16,139 nt of DNA from Solirubrobacteraceae bacterium (GCA_025935735.1 JAICUS010000061.1:1-16139), one strand, 5' to 3'. Numbered from the stretch's first letter, positions 1 to 7,820 are shown. A program made the numbers and translations. The notes: generated by a model not told the origin, from the letters alone.

Positions 1-28
1 AATACGGCCTGCCAGGCCCCAGCGGCGA

Positions 29-58
29 GCGATTTTGACTGCGGGCTGCAAAAATCGC
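29..58. promoter_or_regulatory. Inverted repeat upstream of the ROK gene
   Basis: GCGATTTT at 29-36 is mirrored by AAAATCGC at 51-58 with a 14-nt spacer, ending 7 bp before the ATG of the ROK-type regulator. An AT-rich perfect 8-bp dyad stands out in this GC-rich background. It could be an autoregulatory operator of the ROK protein or the hairpin of an upstream terminator. The sequence alone does not decide between these. Confidence 0.35.
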
Positions 59-65
59 GCCCGAC

Positions 66-912
66 ATGAGCGACGACGCGGCGCCCGCTGGGACGCGCGA
101 GCTGAACCGGCTGCGGGTGCTCGAGGCGCTGCTCGGCCATGCCGCGAGCAGCCGCTCGGAGCTCGCGCGCCGGACCGGGCTCAGCCGCGCCACGGTGTCC
201 GCGCTGCTGGACGAGCTGGAGTCCGCGGGGATGGTCGAGCAGCGCCCCGACGAGCGCGGCGACGGCGACGGCCCACGCCCGGGGGGCCGGCCGCCGCCGC
301 AGGTGTCGCAGGACTGGTCGCGCGCGGAGGTCGACCACGCGCCCGCGGAGAGCCTCGACCTGGCCCGCGAGCTGGTCGCCGGCGTGCTGCGCGCCGCCGG
401 CGTGGAGCGCGCGAAGGTGCTGGGCGTCGGGATGGGCGTCGCCGCGCCGGTCGACCCGGCGAGCGGCACGGCCTACACGGACGGCATCCTGCCGAGCTGG
501 GACGGCATCGACCCCGCGGCGGAGATGGCGGCCCGCCTGAAGCTCGAGGTCCAGCTGGAGAACGACGCCAACGCCGGCGCGCTGGGGGAGCACCGCTTCG
601 GCGCCGGCCGCGGCGCGAGCGACATGGGTCTACGTCCGGCTGTCGACGGGCGTCGGCGTCGGCCTGGTGCTGGACGGCCGGCCGTACCGCGGCGGTGCCG
701 GCCTGGCGGGCGAGCTGGGCGGCGAGCTGGCAGGCGCCGGGGACGTGCTGCTGGAGCCGCTGCGCGGCGCGATCGAGCGCCGCGCGGTGCCGCCCGCCGC
801 CGCGACCGTGCGGGTGACGCGCGGCGCCCTCGGCGAGCAGGCGGAGGTGCCGGGCGCGGCCGCCCTGCCGCTGGCCCGGGCGCCGCGGGCGCTGGCCCGC
901 CGGCTCGCCTGA
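66..912 (+). pseudogene. Degraded ROK-family (NagC/XylR-type) transcriptional regulator
   Basis: The N-terminus is a MarR-like winged helix (about residues 13-60, motif SELARRTGLSRATVSALLDEL) typical of ROK sugar repressors. Downstream are recognisable ROK kinase-fold pieces: GVGMGVAAPVDP, QLENDANAGALGEH, then VYVRLSTGVGVGLVLDG. These pieces lie in two frames. A run of three G at 626-628 appears to hold one extra base; removing it joins the frames and gives a stop at 910-912. Two segments also look deleted in frame: the phosphate-binding start of the ROK domain (after RPPPQVSQD, near 300-325) and the zinc-binding CxCGxxGC stretch (between GELG and GELAGAGD, near 711-730). The joined product would be about 280 aa, against roughly 390 for the family. 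I call it a pseudogene. A sequencing error could explain the frameshift but not both deletions. It lies just upstream of the ThDP enzyme in the same direction. Confidence 0.8.
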
Positions 913-918
913 AAAGAC

Positions 919-933
919 CAGATGTTTTACGAT
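919..933 (+). promoter_or_regulatory. Putative promoter -10 and operator of the ThDP enzyme gene
   Basis: The box CAGATGTTTTACG (919-931) overlaps a -10-like TACGAT (928-933), 11 bp before the GTG start at 945. Transcription would begin near 940, so the mRNA would be almost leaderless, which fits the lack of a Shine-Dalgarno. The box closely matches CAAATGTTTACG in the promoter of the sugar importer (6616-6627), with one indel and one substitution. A shared regulator, possibly of ROK type, is inferred. Confidence 0.45.
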
Positions 934-944
934 AGGGTGCGCGT

Positions 945-2600
945 GTGACCATCGAGCGGGCCGAGGCCAACCTGTCCGCCGGGCTGCGGGACCCCCGGAC
1001 CGGCGGCACCGTCCGCGACGCCGCGTTCGACGTCCTGCGCGCGCTCGGGCTGACGACGATCTTCTCGAACCCCGGCTCCACCGAGGTGCCGTTCCTGGCC
1101 GGGCTGCCCGAGGACCTGCGGTTCGTGCTCGCGCTGCACGAGGGCGCCGTGGTCGCGATGGCCGCGGGCTACGCGATCGGCCGCGGCGCGCCCGCGCTCG
1201 TGCTGCTGCACTCGATGCCCGGGCTCGGCAACGCCGTGGCGGCGCTGGCCACCGCGCGGGCCAACCGCGCACCGCTCGTGGTCGTCGTCGGCCAGCAGGA
1301 CCGGCGCCACCTCTCGGTGGACCCGTTCCTGGCCGGCCGGCTGGACGGGCTGGCCGGCGAGTACCCCGTCCACGCGGCGCAGCCGGCCCGCCCGCAGGAC
1401 GTGCCGGGCGCGCTCGTGCGCGCGCACCACGAGGCCGCGACGCACCGCGGCCCGGCGCTCGTCACGGTGCCGATGGACGACTGGCTCGCCCCGGCCGGCG
1501 AGCCGCACGAGACGATCGGGCCGGCGCGGCTGCTGCGCTCGCAGGCGGCCGACCCGGTCGCGGTCGAGGCGCTGGCGGCGCTGCTCGAGCAGGCCGAGAG
1601 CCCGGCGATCGTCGCGGGCGCCGGCGCCGACGGGCCGGCCGGCTGGGCGGCGCTGACCGCGCTGGCCGAGCGGCTCGGCTGCCCGGTCTTCCAGGAGCCG
1701 TTCGGCGGCCAGGCCGGCTTCCCCCAGGACCATCCGCGCTTCGCCGGCCATCTGCCCGCCCGCCGCGCCCGCCTGCGTGAGACGCTCGCCCCGCATGACC
1801 TCGTCGTGGTCGTCGGCACCCACGCCTTCCGCCAGTACCCGTACGACCCGGGCCCGCTGGTGGACGAGGGCACGCGGATCGCGGTCGTCACCCAGGACCC
1901 GGAGGAGGCGCACCGCAGCCCGGCCGACCTGGCGGTGATCGGGGACCCGGCCGCCATCGCCGCCGCGCTCGCCGACGCGGTCGATGCCCGCGAGCCCGCC
2001 GCCGTCGACGCCTGGCGCCCGGAAGCGCCGGTGCCGCCGCGGCCGGGAGAGCCGCTGCGGGCCGGCCACGTCCTGCAGGCCCTCGCCGACCGCCTCCCGC
2101 GCGACGCGATCCTCGTCGAGGAGACGCCGTCCAGCCGCCCGGAGCTGCACGCCCGCATCCCCGCCACCGCGCCGCTCGGCTTCGTCAGCGCCATGGGGAT
2201 GCTCGGCTTCGCCCTCCCCGCGGCGGCCGGCCTGAAGCTGGCCGCCCCCGAGCGCCCCGTGCTCGCCGTCGTGGGCGACGGCTCGAGCCTGTACCAGATC
2301 CTCGCGCTGTGGAGCGCGGTGTCGTACGAGGCCGGCGTGCTCTACGTCGTGCTGGTCAACGGCGGCTACGCGATCATGGACCGGCTCGCCGAGCGCAGCG
2401 GCACCACCGGCCCGTGGCCGAAGGTGGACACGATCGACATCGCCGCGCTCGCCCGGGCGCAGGGGTGCGAGGCGGTTCGGGTGACCGAGCAAGCCGACCT
2501 GCTCGCGCGGCTGGACGCGCTCCTGCCCGGCCTGGCCGACCGCCGAGCGCCGCTGCTGCTCGAGGTGGCGGTGGCGCCGGACGAGACGTTCGATCCGTAG
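945..2600 (+). CDS. mdlC: ThDP-dependent enzyme, benzoylformate decarboxylase-like
   Basis: The 551-aa protein has the three-domain layout of the ThDP decarboxylase/acetolactate synthase superfamily and is closest in motifs to benzoylformate decarboxylase. From memory of the Pseudomonas putida enzyme, NPGSTEVPF carries the substrate Ser (S45, equivalent to S26), LALHEG carries the cofactor-activating Glu (E66, equivalent to E47), and LLHSMPG carries H89 (equivalent to H70). The cofactor motif is GDG at 444-446 with the Mg-ligand Asn at N472, in VNGG where the reference has NNGT. FRQYPYDPG at 295-303 puts Tyr298 where the reference has the second catalytic His (H281). The likely reaction is decarboxylation of an aromatic or other 2-oxoacid to an aldehyde; the true substrate is unknown. 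The start is GTG at 945 with no clear Shine-Dalgarno. The protein is cytosolic by inference. It is probably independent of the decayed ROK gene 32 bp upstream. The family is secure, the exact activity less so. Confidence 0.85.
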   Translation: MTIERAEANLSAGLRDPRTGGTVRDAAFDVLRALGLTTIFSNPGSTEVPFLAGLPEDLRFVLALHEGAVVAMAAGYAIGRGAPALVLLHSMPGLGNAVAALATARANRAPLVVVVGQQDRRHLSVDPFLAGRLDGLAGEYPVHAAQPARPQDVPGALVRAHHEAATHRGPALVTVPMDDWLAPAGEPHETIGPARLLRSQAADPVAVEALAALLEQAESPAIVAGAGADGPAGWAALTALAERLGCPVFQEPFGGQAGFPQDHPRFAGHLPARRARLRETLAPHDLVVVVGTHAFRQYPYDPGPLVDEGTRIAVVTQDPEEAHRSPADLAVIGDPAAIAAALADAVDAREPAAVDAWRPEAPVPPRPGEPLRAGHVLQALADRLPRDAILVEETPSSRPELHARIPATAPLGFVSAMGMLGFALPAAAGLKLAAPERPVLAVVGDGSSLYQILALWSAVSYEAGVLYVVLVNGGYAIMDRLAERSGTTGPWPKVDTIDIAALARAQGCEAVRVTEQADLLARLDALLPGLADRRAPLLLEVAVAPDETFDP

Positions 2601-2892
2601 TCGGCTGCGGCGGGCTCGGCCAACGGCTGCTGGGTAGGGAAGCGAGGGCCCTGGCCGCCGTGCGCGGATGATCGGCCCGGCGGAGCCCGCCGGAGGCGCG
2701 TGTCAGGTTAGGCGGAGATCGTCCGACGAACTTTACACGCGAAACCCTGAGCAAACCCGAGCGCGGTCGAACGTGATCGATTCGCCCCCACACGCGTGAA
2801 TCACGCGCACACTCGACCCTCGCACCCGGGCCCGAGGCCGACCGCCGCCCTACCCAGCAAGCAGTTCGCCGGGCCCGCCCCAAACGCCGGCC
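2601..2892. other. Intergenic region between convergent genes
   Basis: This 292-bp gap separates the convergent ThDP gene and the ABC ATPase gene. I see no credible coding sequence. It holds a 7-bp-stem GC hairpin (2677-2693) and a perfect 15-bp palindrome, CGCGTGA-A-TCACGCG, at 2793-2807 whose role is unknown. Confidence 0.5.
2677..2693. terminator. Possible bidirectional GC hairpin terminator
   Basis: CCGGCGG (2677-2683) and CCGCCGG (2687-2693) form a perfect 7-bp stem with a 3-nt loop, between two convergent genes. There is no T tract on either side. U-less hairpins are common after actinobacterial genes, but this one is short. Confidence 0.3.
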
Positions 2893-4398
2893 TCAAGCCG
2901 CGTTCATCGCCTCGAGGATCTCGTGCGTCCGGAGCGACTCGCCCGCCAGCTCCGCCCGCACCCGCCCCTGACGCAGCACGAGCACCCGATCGCACAGCGA
3001 CGACAGCTCGTCGATGTCGGTCGAGCAGATCAGCACGGGCGCGCCCGCCGCCGCGGTCGAGCGGATCAGCGCGTGCATCTCCGCCTTGGCGCCCACGTCC
3101 ACCCCGCGCGTCGGGTCGTCGAGCAGCACCACGGACGGCTGCGCGTCGAGCCACTTGGCGAAGACGACCTTCTGCTGGTTGCCGCCCGACAGCGAGCCGG
3201 CCGGCTGGTCGACCGAGCGGGAGGCGATCCGCAGCGCCTTCACGGACGCCCGCGCCCGCGCTCGCAGCGCCCCCGCGCGGACGATCCAGCCGTCCGCCGC
3301 CAGCCCGACCGAGCGGATCTGGCCCATGTTCTCCCACAGCGGCTTGTCGAGCATCAGCCCGAGCCGCCGCCGGTCGCCGGACACGAGCGCCACCCCCGCG
3401 CGGACCGCCGCCCGCAGCCCGCGCGGCACCGTCCGCCCGTCGGGCAACACGACCGAGCCGGTGTCCGGCCGGGCGAGCCCGGACACGAGCTCGAGCACCG
3501 TGTGGTGCCCGGCGCCCGCGACCCCGGCCAGGCCCACCACCTCGCCGGGGCCGACGCTCAGGGAGACGTTGCCGATCCGCCCGAAGACCGTGACGTCGCG
3601 CAGCTCCAGCCGCCCCTTCGCGTCGGCCTCCACGGCCGCGGCCACGCTCGAGCGCAGCGACGCGTCGGCGACCTCCGAGCGCGCGCGCTCGCCCAGCATC
3701 GCCTCGACGATCGCCGGCACGGTGAGCTCGGCCCGCGGCCGCGCGGCCATCGCCACCCGCCCGTCGCGCAGCACGGTCACCTCGTCGCACAGCGCCATCA
3801 CGTCCTCGAGGATGTGCGAGACGAACACGACGCCCACCTGGCGGTCGCGCAGCACCCGCAGCACGCCGAACAGCAGCTCGGTCGACTGCGCGCCGAGCGC
3901 GGACGTCGGCTCGTCCAGGATCAGGACCCGCGGCGAGGTGAGCAGCGCCTTGGCGATCTCCAGCAGCTGCCGCTGGGCCAGCGGGAGGTCGGCCACCAGC
4001 CGGCGCAGCGGCACGTCGAGCCCCAGGTCGGCCAGCACCGGCCGTGCCCGCGCCGCCATCTCCGAGCGCGAGACGAACGGCCCGCGCCGCGGCTCGCGCA
4101 TCGGATAGAGGTTCGACAGGACGTCGAGGTCCGGGAAGACGTTGAGCTCCTGCGAGACGACGGCCACCCCGTGGCGCACGGCGTCGGCGGTGGAGCCGAA
4201 GTGCACCTCGTGGTCGTCCAGGCGCACGGTCCCCGCGTCGGGGGCGAGCGCGCCGGCGATGATCTTCACCAGCGTCGACTTGCCCGCCCCGTTCTCGCCC
4301 AGCAGCGCGTGCACGGCGCCGGCGCGGACCGCGAGGTCCACGCCGGCGAGCGCGACGACGCCGCCGTAGGACTTGTGGATGCCGCGCGCCTCGAGCAC
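2893..4398 (-). CDS. Sugar ABC transporter ATP-binding protein (double NBD, RbsA/XylG/MglA type)
   Basis: The 501-aa protein carries two fused nucleotide-binding domains, the hallmark of CUT2 sugar importers. NBD1 has Walker A GENGAGKST (34-42), Q-loop VVSQE, a signature LPLAQRQ (138-144), Walker B VLILDE and the H-loop VSHILED. NBD2 has a degenerate Walker A, GVAGAGHHT (291-299), without the Lys. It does have a canonical LSGGNQQK (403-410) and Walker B VVLLDD followed by PTRGVDVG. Loss of the second Walker A Lys is normal in this family. It would energise uptake of a monosaccharide or related polyol at the cytoplasmic face. The start is GTG, 3 bp after the stop of the binding-protein gene, so the two are surely cotranscribed and probably translationally coupled. 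The substrate cannot be read from the sequence. Confidence 0.93.
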   Translation of the reverse strand: MLEARGIHKSYGGVVALAGVDLAVRAGAVHALLGENGAGKSTLVKIIAGALAPDAGTVRLDDHEVHFGSTADAVRHGVAVVSQELNVFPDLDVLSNLYPMREPRRGPFVSRSEMAARARPVLADLGLDVPLRRLVADLPLAQRQLLEIAKALLTSPRVLILDEPTSALGAQSTELLFGVLRVLRDRQVGVVFVSHILEDVMALCDEVTVLRDGRVAMAARPRAELTVPAIVEAMLGERARSEVADASLRSSVAAAVEADAKGRLELRDVTVFGRIGNVSLSVGPGEVVGLAGVAGAGHHTVLELVSGLARPDTGSVVLPDGRTVPRGLRAAVRAGVALVSGDRRRLGLMLDKPLWENMGQIRSVGLAADGWIVRAGALRARARASVKALRIASRSVDQPAGSLSGGNQQKVVFAKWLDAQPSVVLLDDPTRGVDVGAKAEMHALIRSTAAAGAPVLICSTDIDELSSLCDRVLVLRQGRVRAELAGESLRTHEILEAMNAA

Positions 4399-4401
4399 CC
4401 G

Positions 4402-5496
4402 CTACAGGCCGGGCGGCATCGGGATCAGGTAGGAGTCCTGGTTGGCCAGCTGCTTGTCGACGATCGGCTTGAAGTACGACGCCCGGCTCTCCGGGCTCTG
4501 CTGGCGGGTCAGGATCTCGTCGATGTTCTTGGAGTTGACGACCAGCGCGCCCGGGTTCCACAGGCCCTCGGGCAGCGGCTTGCCGCTCTGCGCCGCCTCG
4601 GCCATGAGCTTGACCGCGAGGTAGCCCTTCAGCCAGTGCTCGGGGGACACCAGCGCCTCGACGTAGCCGTCCTTGACGCCCTCGAGCGCCACCGGGTCGA
4701 GGTCGTCCGCGCCGACCAGCAGCTTCTTCTGGCCCTTCTGCTTCTGGATCCGGGTCAGCGAGACGGCGGCCTGCGAGCCCGGGCCGACGTAGGCCACGGC
4801 GTTCGGGTGCGCCTTCACCTGCGCGCTCCAGGTGTTGTAGTTGTCGGTCGGGCTCTGCTTGGCGTCGAAGACGAGGTATCTCAGGCCCGGGCGCTCCTTC
4901 TTCATGACCTGCTGGAAGCCCTGGTTGCGCTGCTCGAGCACGATCAGGCCCGGTGTGTCGGTGCCGATCAGCACCTCGCCCTTCGCGCCCTTCGGGATCT
5001 TCGGCAGCAGCGCCTTGGCCAGGTCCTGGCCGATCTCCACGTTGGAGTTGGCGACCAGCAGCTTCTCGGTGTCGAGCGCGCCCTCGGGCGGCGGCGTGTC
5101 GACGCCGACCAGCGGCACGTTCTGCGCCGCGGCGGTCTGCAGCGGCCGCAGGAACAGGTCGGGCGTGAGCGTCATCATCGCCACGCCGTCCTTCGACGTG
5201 CGGGCGGCCGCCTGGAAGAGCTGGACCTCCTTGGGCCCGTCGACCGCGGCGGGAGCGGACTCGGTGAGCTTGACCCCGGGCGTGTCGGCGGCCGCCGCCT
5301 TGGCCCCGAGCGCCATCTCCTGCGCGAAGTTCGTCGTGGTCGTCGGGTAGACGAAGGCCAGATTGACGGACTTCGCGGACGTCGACTTCGTCGAGCTGGT
5401 GGTGCTGGACTTCGTCTTGCCCGCGGTCTTGTTGGCCGACGAGCAGCCGGTGGCCGCCAGTGCGGCGAGCGCGACCGCGGCGATGAGCGTTCTCAC
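4402..5496 (-). CDS. Sugar ABC transporter substrate-binding lipoprotein
   Basis: The 364-aa protein begins with a signal peptide ending in a lipobox, ALAATGC, with Cys18 as the predicted lipidated residue. A Ser/Thr/Lys-rich linker to about residue 45 follows. The remainder is a periplasmic-binding-protein type I fold (Peripla_BP_4, ribose/xylose-binding class), beginning VNLAFVYPTTTTNFAQEM. I chose GTG at 5496 because AAGAGAGG lies 7-8 bp upstream and the protein then opens directly with the signal peptide. An ATG at 5523 overlaps the permease stop as ATGA and would add nine residues; it is possible but lacks a good Shine-Dalgarno. The frame stays open far upstream through the permease gene, but that extension is spurious. 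It delivers an unidentified sugar to the permease encoded just upstream. Confidence 0.92.
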   Translation of the reverse strand: MRTLIAAVALAALAATGCSSANKTAGKTKSSTTSSTKSTSAKSVNLAFVYPTTTTNFAQEMALGAKAAAADTPGVKLTESAPAAVDGPKEVQLFQAAARTSKDGVAMMTLTPDLFLRPLQTAAAQNVPLVGVDTPPPEGALDTEKLLVANSNVEIGQDLAKALLPKIPKGAKGEVLIGTDTPGLIVLEQRNQGFQQVMKKERPGLRYLVFDAKQSPTDNYNTWSAQVKAHPNAVAYVGPGSQAAVSLTRIQKQKGQKKLLVGADDLDPVALEGVKDGYVEALVSPEHWLKGYLAVKLMAEAAQSGKPLPEGLWNPGALVVNSKNIDEILTRQQSPESRASYFKPIVDKQLANQDSYLIPMPPGL

Positions 5497-5519
5497 TGCT
5501 GCACCTCTCTTGGGACGGG

Positions 5520-6572
5520 TCATAGGTCGAGGCCTGTGCGCCGGTGCCGGCGGCGGCCGCGGATGAGGCTGTCGAGCGCGACGGCGGCGAGGATCACCGC
5601 GCCGGTGGCGAACGAGCTCCAGTTCACGGGCACGTTGAAGTAGGCGAGCCCGCTGTTGACCGCGCTCAGGAGGATCGAGCCGAGCACGGCGCCGACGACG
5701 GTCGCCGAGCCGCCGCGCAGCGGCGTGCCGCCGATGACCGCCGCGGCGATCGCCTGCAGCTCGAACCCGGAGCCGATGTTCGGGTCGCCGGAGACGAAGA
5801 ACGCCAGCCCGAGCATCCCGCTCAGCCCGCTCAGCGCGCCCACGAGGACGAGCGTCTGCACGCGCACGCGCGGAATAGAGATGCCGGAGAACGTCGCCGC
5901 GTCGGGATTGGAGCCGATCGAGCGGACCCGGTAGCCGTAAGGCGTGAAGCGCAGCACGGCGGTCAGCCCGATCGCGGTGAGGATCAGCACCCACACGCTG
6001 ACCGGCAGCCCGGCGAAGTCGCCGCCGACGAACGTGAAGAACGAGTCCTTGGCCGGCAGGCCGGTGACCTGCTCGCCGTCGCTGAGCGCCTGCGAGAGGC
6101 CGCGGAACATCGACAGCGTGGCCAGCGTGGCCACGATCGCCGGGATGCCGATGAACTGCACGAGCACCGCGTTGAGCAGCCCCATCCCGCCGCCGAGCAG
6201 GATGCCCAGCAGCGCGGCCAGCCACGGGTTCATCCCGTGCTGGATGAACAGCGCCGCGATGATCAGGCTCAGCCCGAACATCGAGCCGACGGACAGGTCG
6301 ATCTCCCGCATGGAGATCAGGAACGCCATCCCGCCGGCGATGATCCCGACGTAGGCGGCGTTCTGGGCGATCTCCTTGAGCTGCCCCCAGGCCAGGAAGT
6401 TGGGGTGCAGGACGCCGATGAACAGGACCAGCGCCAGCGTGGCGATCAGCACGCTGTTGGACTCGACCTCGAGCACGCGTCGGCCGAGGCCCCCGAGATC
6501 GGGCCCGGACCTGTCGCGCTGCGGCTGCTCCGCGTCCCCGACGCCGAGGCCTTCGTCTGCCAACTTCGTCAC
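5520..6572 (-). CDS. Sugar ABC transporter permease (RbsC family)
   Basis: The 350-aa membrane protein of the CUT2 permease family has motifs such as EIDLSVGSMFGL, FIGIPAIVATLATL, TPYGYRVRSIGSNPDAATFSGI and AIAAAVIGGTPLRGGSATV. About eight to ten hydrophobic segments follow a polar N-terminal stretch of roughly 34 residues. It probably works as a homodimer, since no second permease gene is present. It is the first gene of the operon. The GTG at 6572 follows GGAGGAGGT very closely; a TTG at residue 4 (6563) has better spacing to this Shine-Dalgarno and may be the real start. The stop codon overlaps a potential ATG of the binding protein. The gene order permease, binding protein, ATPase is less common than the ATPase-first order of rbs-type operons. 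Confidence 0.93.
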   Translation of the reverse strand: MTKLADEGLGVGDAEQPQRDRSGPDLGGLGRRVLEVESNSVLIATLALVLFIGVLHPNFLAWGQLKEIAQNAAYVGIIAGGMAFLISMREIDLSVGSMFGLSLIIAALFIQHGMNPWLAALLGILLGGGMGLLNAVLVQFIGIPAIVATLATLSMFRGLSQALSDGEQVTGLPAKDSFFTFVGGDFAGLPVSVWVLILTAIGLTAVLRFTPYGYRVRSIGSNPDAATFSGISIPRVRVQTLVLVGALSGLSGMLGLAFFVSGDPNIGSGFELQAIAAAVIGGTPLRGGSATVVGAVLGSILLSAVNSGLAYFNVPVNWSSFATGAVILAAVALDSLIRGRRRHRRTGLDL

Positions 6573-6588
6573 ACCTCCTCCGGCGCCG

Positions 6589-6627
6589 AACCTAGCGAAG
6601 CCCCGGGCTAAGTGTCAAATGTTTACG
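6589..6627 (-). promoter_or_regulatory. Promoter and putative operator of the sugar importer operon
   Basis: On the minus strand a perfect -35 TTGACA (6618-6613) is followed after 18 bp by TAGGTT (6594-6589), a reasonable -10, and then the Shine-Dalgarno of the permease. The -35 is embedded in CGTAAACATTTGACACTTAG (6627-6608). Its first half matches the box before the ThDP gene at 919-931. A repressor bound here would cover the -35 element. Confidence 0.55.
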
Positions 6628-6648
6628 GTTTCGGCGCGGCGCGGATAG

Positions 6649-7086
6649 CTCACAAGACTCGTCGTCGACCCCGGCGACACGCCCGGCGCGCTCGAGCTGG
6701 GGACGATGGAGCTGCGCTGGTGGGCGAGCCCGGCGCTGGCCGACCGCCCGCCGCCCGGGCCGTTCCCGCTCGTGGCCTACGACCCGCCGTGCGCGATCCG
6801 CGAGCTGGCGTTCCGGGTGCTGGACGGCGCGGGGATCGAGCCCGCGCTGACCGGCGAGAGCCCACACCTCTCCGGCGTCCAGGCGGCGGTGCGCAACGGG
6901 CTCGGCTACGCGCTGCTGGCCGGCGGCGGCGACGGGCTGCGGCCGGTGGCGTTCGCGCCATTGGCCGCCGCGGTCCCCGCCCGCCTGTGGCTCGTGCCGG
7001 CCGCCGGCGAGCGGGCGCCGGCCGCGCCGCTGCGCGCCGCCCTGTGGCGGGCGACGACGCGGCGCTCCCTGCCCGTCGCGGCCTAG
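6649..7086 (+). pseudogene. Remnant of a LysR-family regulator (C-terminal effector domain only)
   Basis: The open frame encodes about 145 residues that resemble the second half of a LysR substrate-binding domain: PGALELGTMELRWWAS, PLVAYDPPCAIRELAF, then SPHLSGVQAAVRNGLGYALL. The N-terminal winged helix and the first effector subdomain are missing. The frame is closed by a TAG at 6646-6648, and sequence upstream is already the importer promoter. An ATG at 6706 could start a 126-aa product, but it has no Shine-Dalgarno and would lack the DNA-binding domain. I therefore read it as a 5'-truncated gene, perhaps left by a deletion that fused it to the importer regulatory region. Its TAG stop overlaps the TAG of the convergent Clp-N gene inside the tetramer CTAG (7083-7086). 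Confidence 0.65.
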
Positions 7087-7760
7087 CGTTCCGAGGGGCG
7101 GCCGAAGGCGCCGAGCAATCCGGCGCGGGAGACGGACAGCTGCTCGAGCAGCGCGCGGGCGCGGCCGTCGGGGGCGTCGAGGGCGACGCGCAGCAGCCGG
7201 TCGAGGTCGAGGTCCCCGGCGGAGGTCAGCGTGGCGCGCAGGATGCGGTCGAAGCCGGGGCGGGCGGCCGGCCCGCCGCGGGCCGGGCGGCGCAGCGCCT
7301 CGACGGTGGCGCCGAGCGCGCGCAGGCGGCGGGCGACGATCCCGTCGGCGGTGGCGATCACCCCGAACAGCAGGTGGCCGCTGTCGATGGTGGGCGTGCC
7401 CTGGCGGGCGGCCTCGTCGCGCGCCACCGCGAGCGCCGCGCGGGCAGCGCGGCTGATCTCGGGCTCGCTGCGGGGCGCGGGCTCGAGCGTGAGCGGCGGC
7501 TGCGGCTCCGGCTGGGCGAGGCCGCGGTAGCGGCGGTGGGCGGCCTGGCGGGAGATGCCCAGCACGCCCGCGAGCTCGGCGAACGTCGCGCCGCGCTCCA
7601 GCGCCCGGGCCACCTGGCGGCGCTCCAACCCGCCCAGCGCCTCCTTCAGCGCCGCCAGCGCATGGAGCGAATCCAGCGGCGCGCTGGTCAGCGCCTGCTC
7701 CACCAGATCGACGATGTCGGGGTCCCGGGCGGCGTGGGTGCCTTCGCTACGTGCCAGCAT
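7083..7760 (-). CDS. HTH plus Clp N-terminal repeat domain protein
   Basis: The 225-aa protein has a helix-turn-helix-like segment at about residues 58-80 (TFAELAGVLGISRQAAHRRY). After a Pro-rich linker come two Clp-N-like repeats, at about 102-155 (ARDEAARQGTPTIDSGHLLFGVI...) and 169-218. There is no AAA ATPase module, so it is not a Clp chaperone subunit. It resembles the small actinobacterial proteins that pair an HTH with a Clp-N domain, whose role is poorly known; DNA binding is inferred from the HTH. I chose ATG at 7760. No strong Shine-Dalgarno is visible, and an upstream in-frame TTG is an alternative. It is transcribed divergently from the first fused sigma factor across about 86 bp, so co-regulation or control of that sigma gene is plausible. 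Confidence 0.75.
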   Translation of the reverse strand: MLARSEGTHAARDPDIVDLVEQALTSAPLDSLHALAALKEALGGLERRQVARALERGATFAELAGVLGISRQAAHRRYRGLAQPEPQPPLTLEPAPRSEPEISRAARAALAVARDEAARQGTPTIDSGHLLFGVIATADGIVARRLRALGATVEALRRPARGGPAARPGFDRILRATLTSAGDLDLDRLLRVALDAPDGRARALLEQLSVSRAGLLGAFGRPSER

Positions 7761-7792
7761 GCATGACGACAACGCGGCGGGCGCCGCGAAAG

Positions 7793-7820
7793 TCGGGTCC
7801 AATCGGACCGGCAGTCGGAC
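7793..7820. promoter_or_regulatory. Repeated TCGGAC elements in a divergent promoter region
   Basis: Between the divergent Clp-N and sigma genes, TCGGAC occurs at 7803-7808 and 7815-7820, with a related TCGGGT at 7793-7798. GGTCC-AATC-GGACC (7796-7809) forms a small dyad. Spacings of 10 and 12 bp are close to one helical turn, which would suit a dimeric or multimeric regulator. The assignment is weak. Confidence 0.25.

Noticed and set aside
2923..5643. Long plus-strand frame of about 900 codons opposite the ABC operon
   Set aside because: The product is rich in Arg, His, Gln and Leu without motifs. The minus strand encodes three clear transporter proteins over the same bases.
4402..6225. Binding-protein frame extended to 607 codons
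   Set aside because: The extra N-terminal part lies inside the permease gene in another frame. A lipoprotein signal peptide with a good Shine-Dalgarno starts at 5496.
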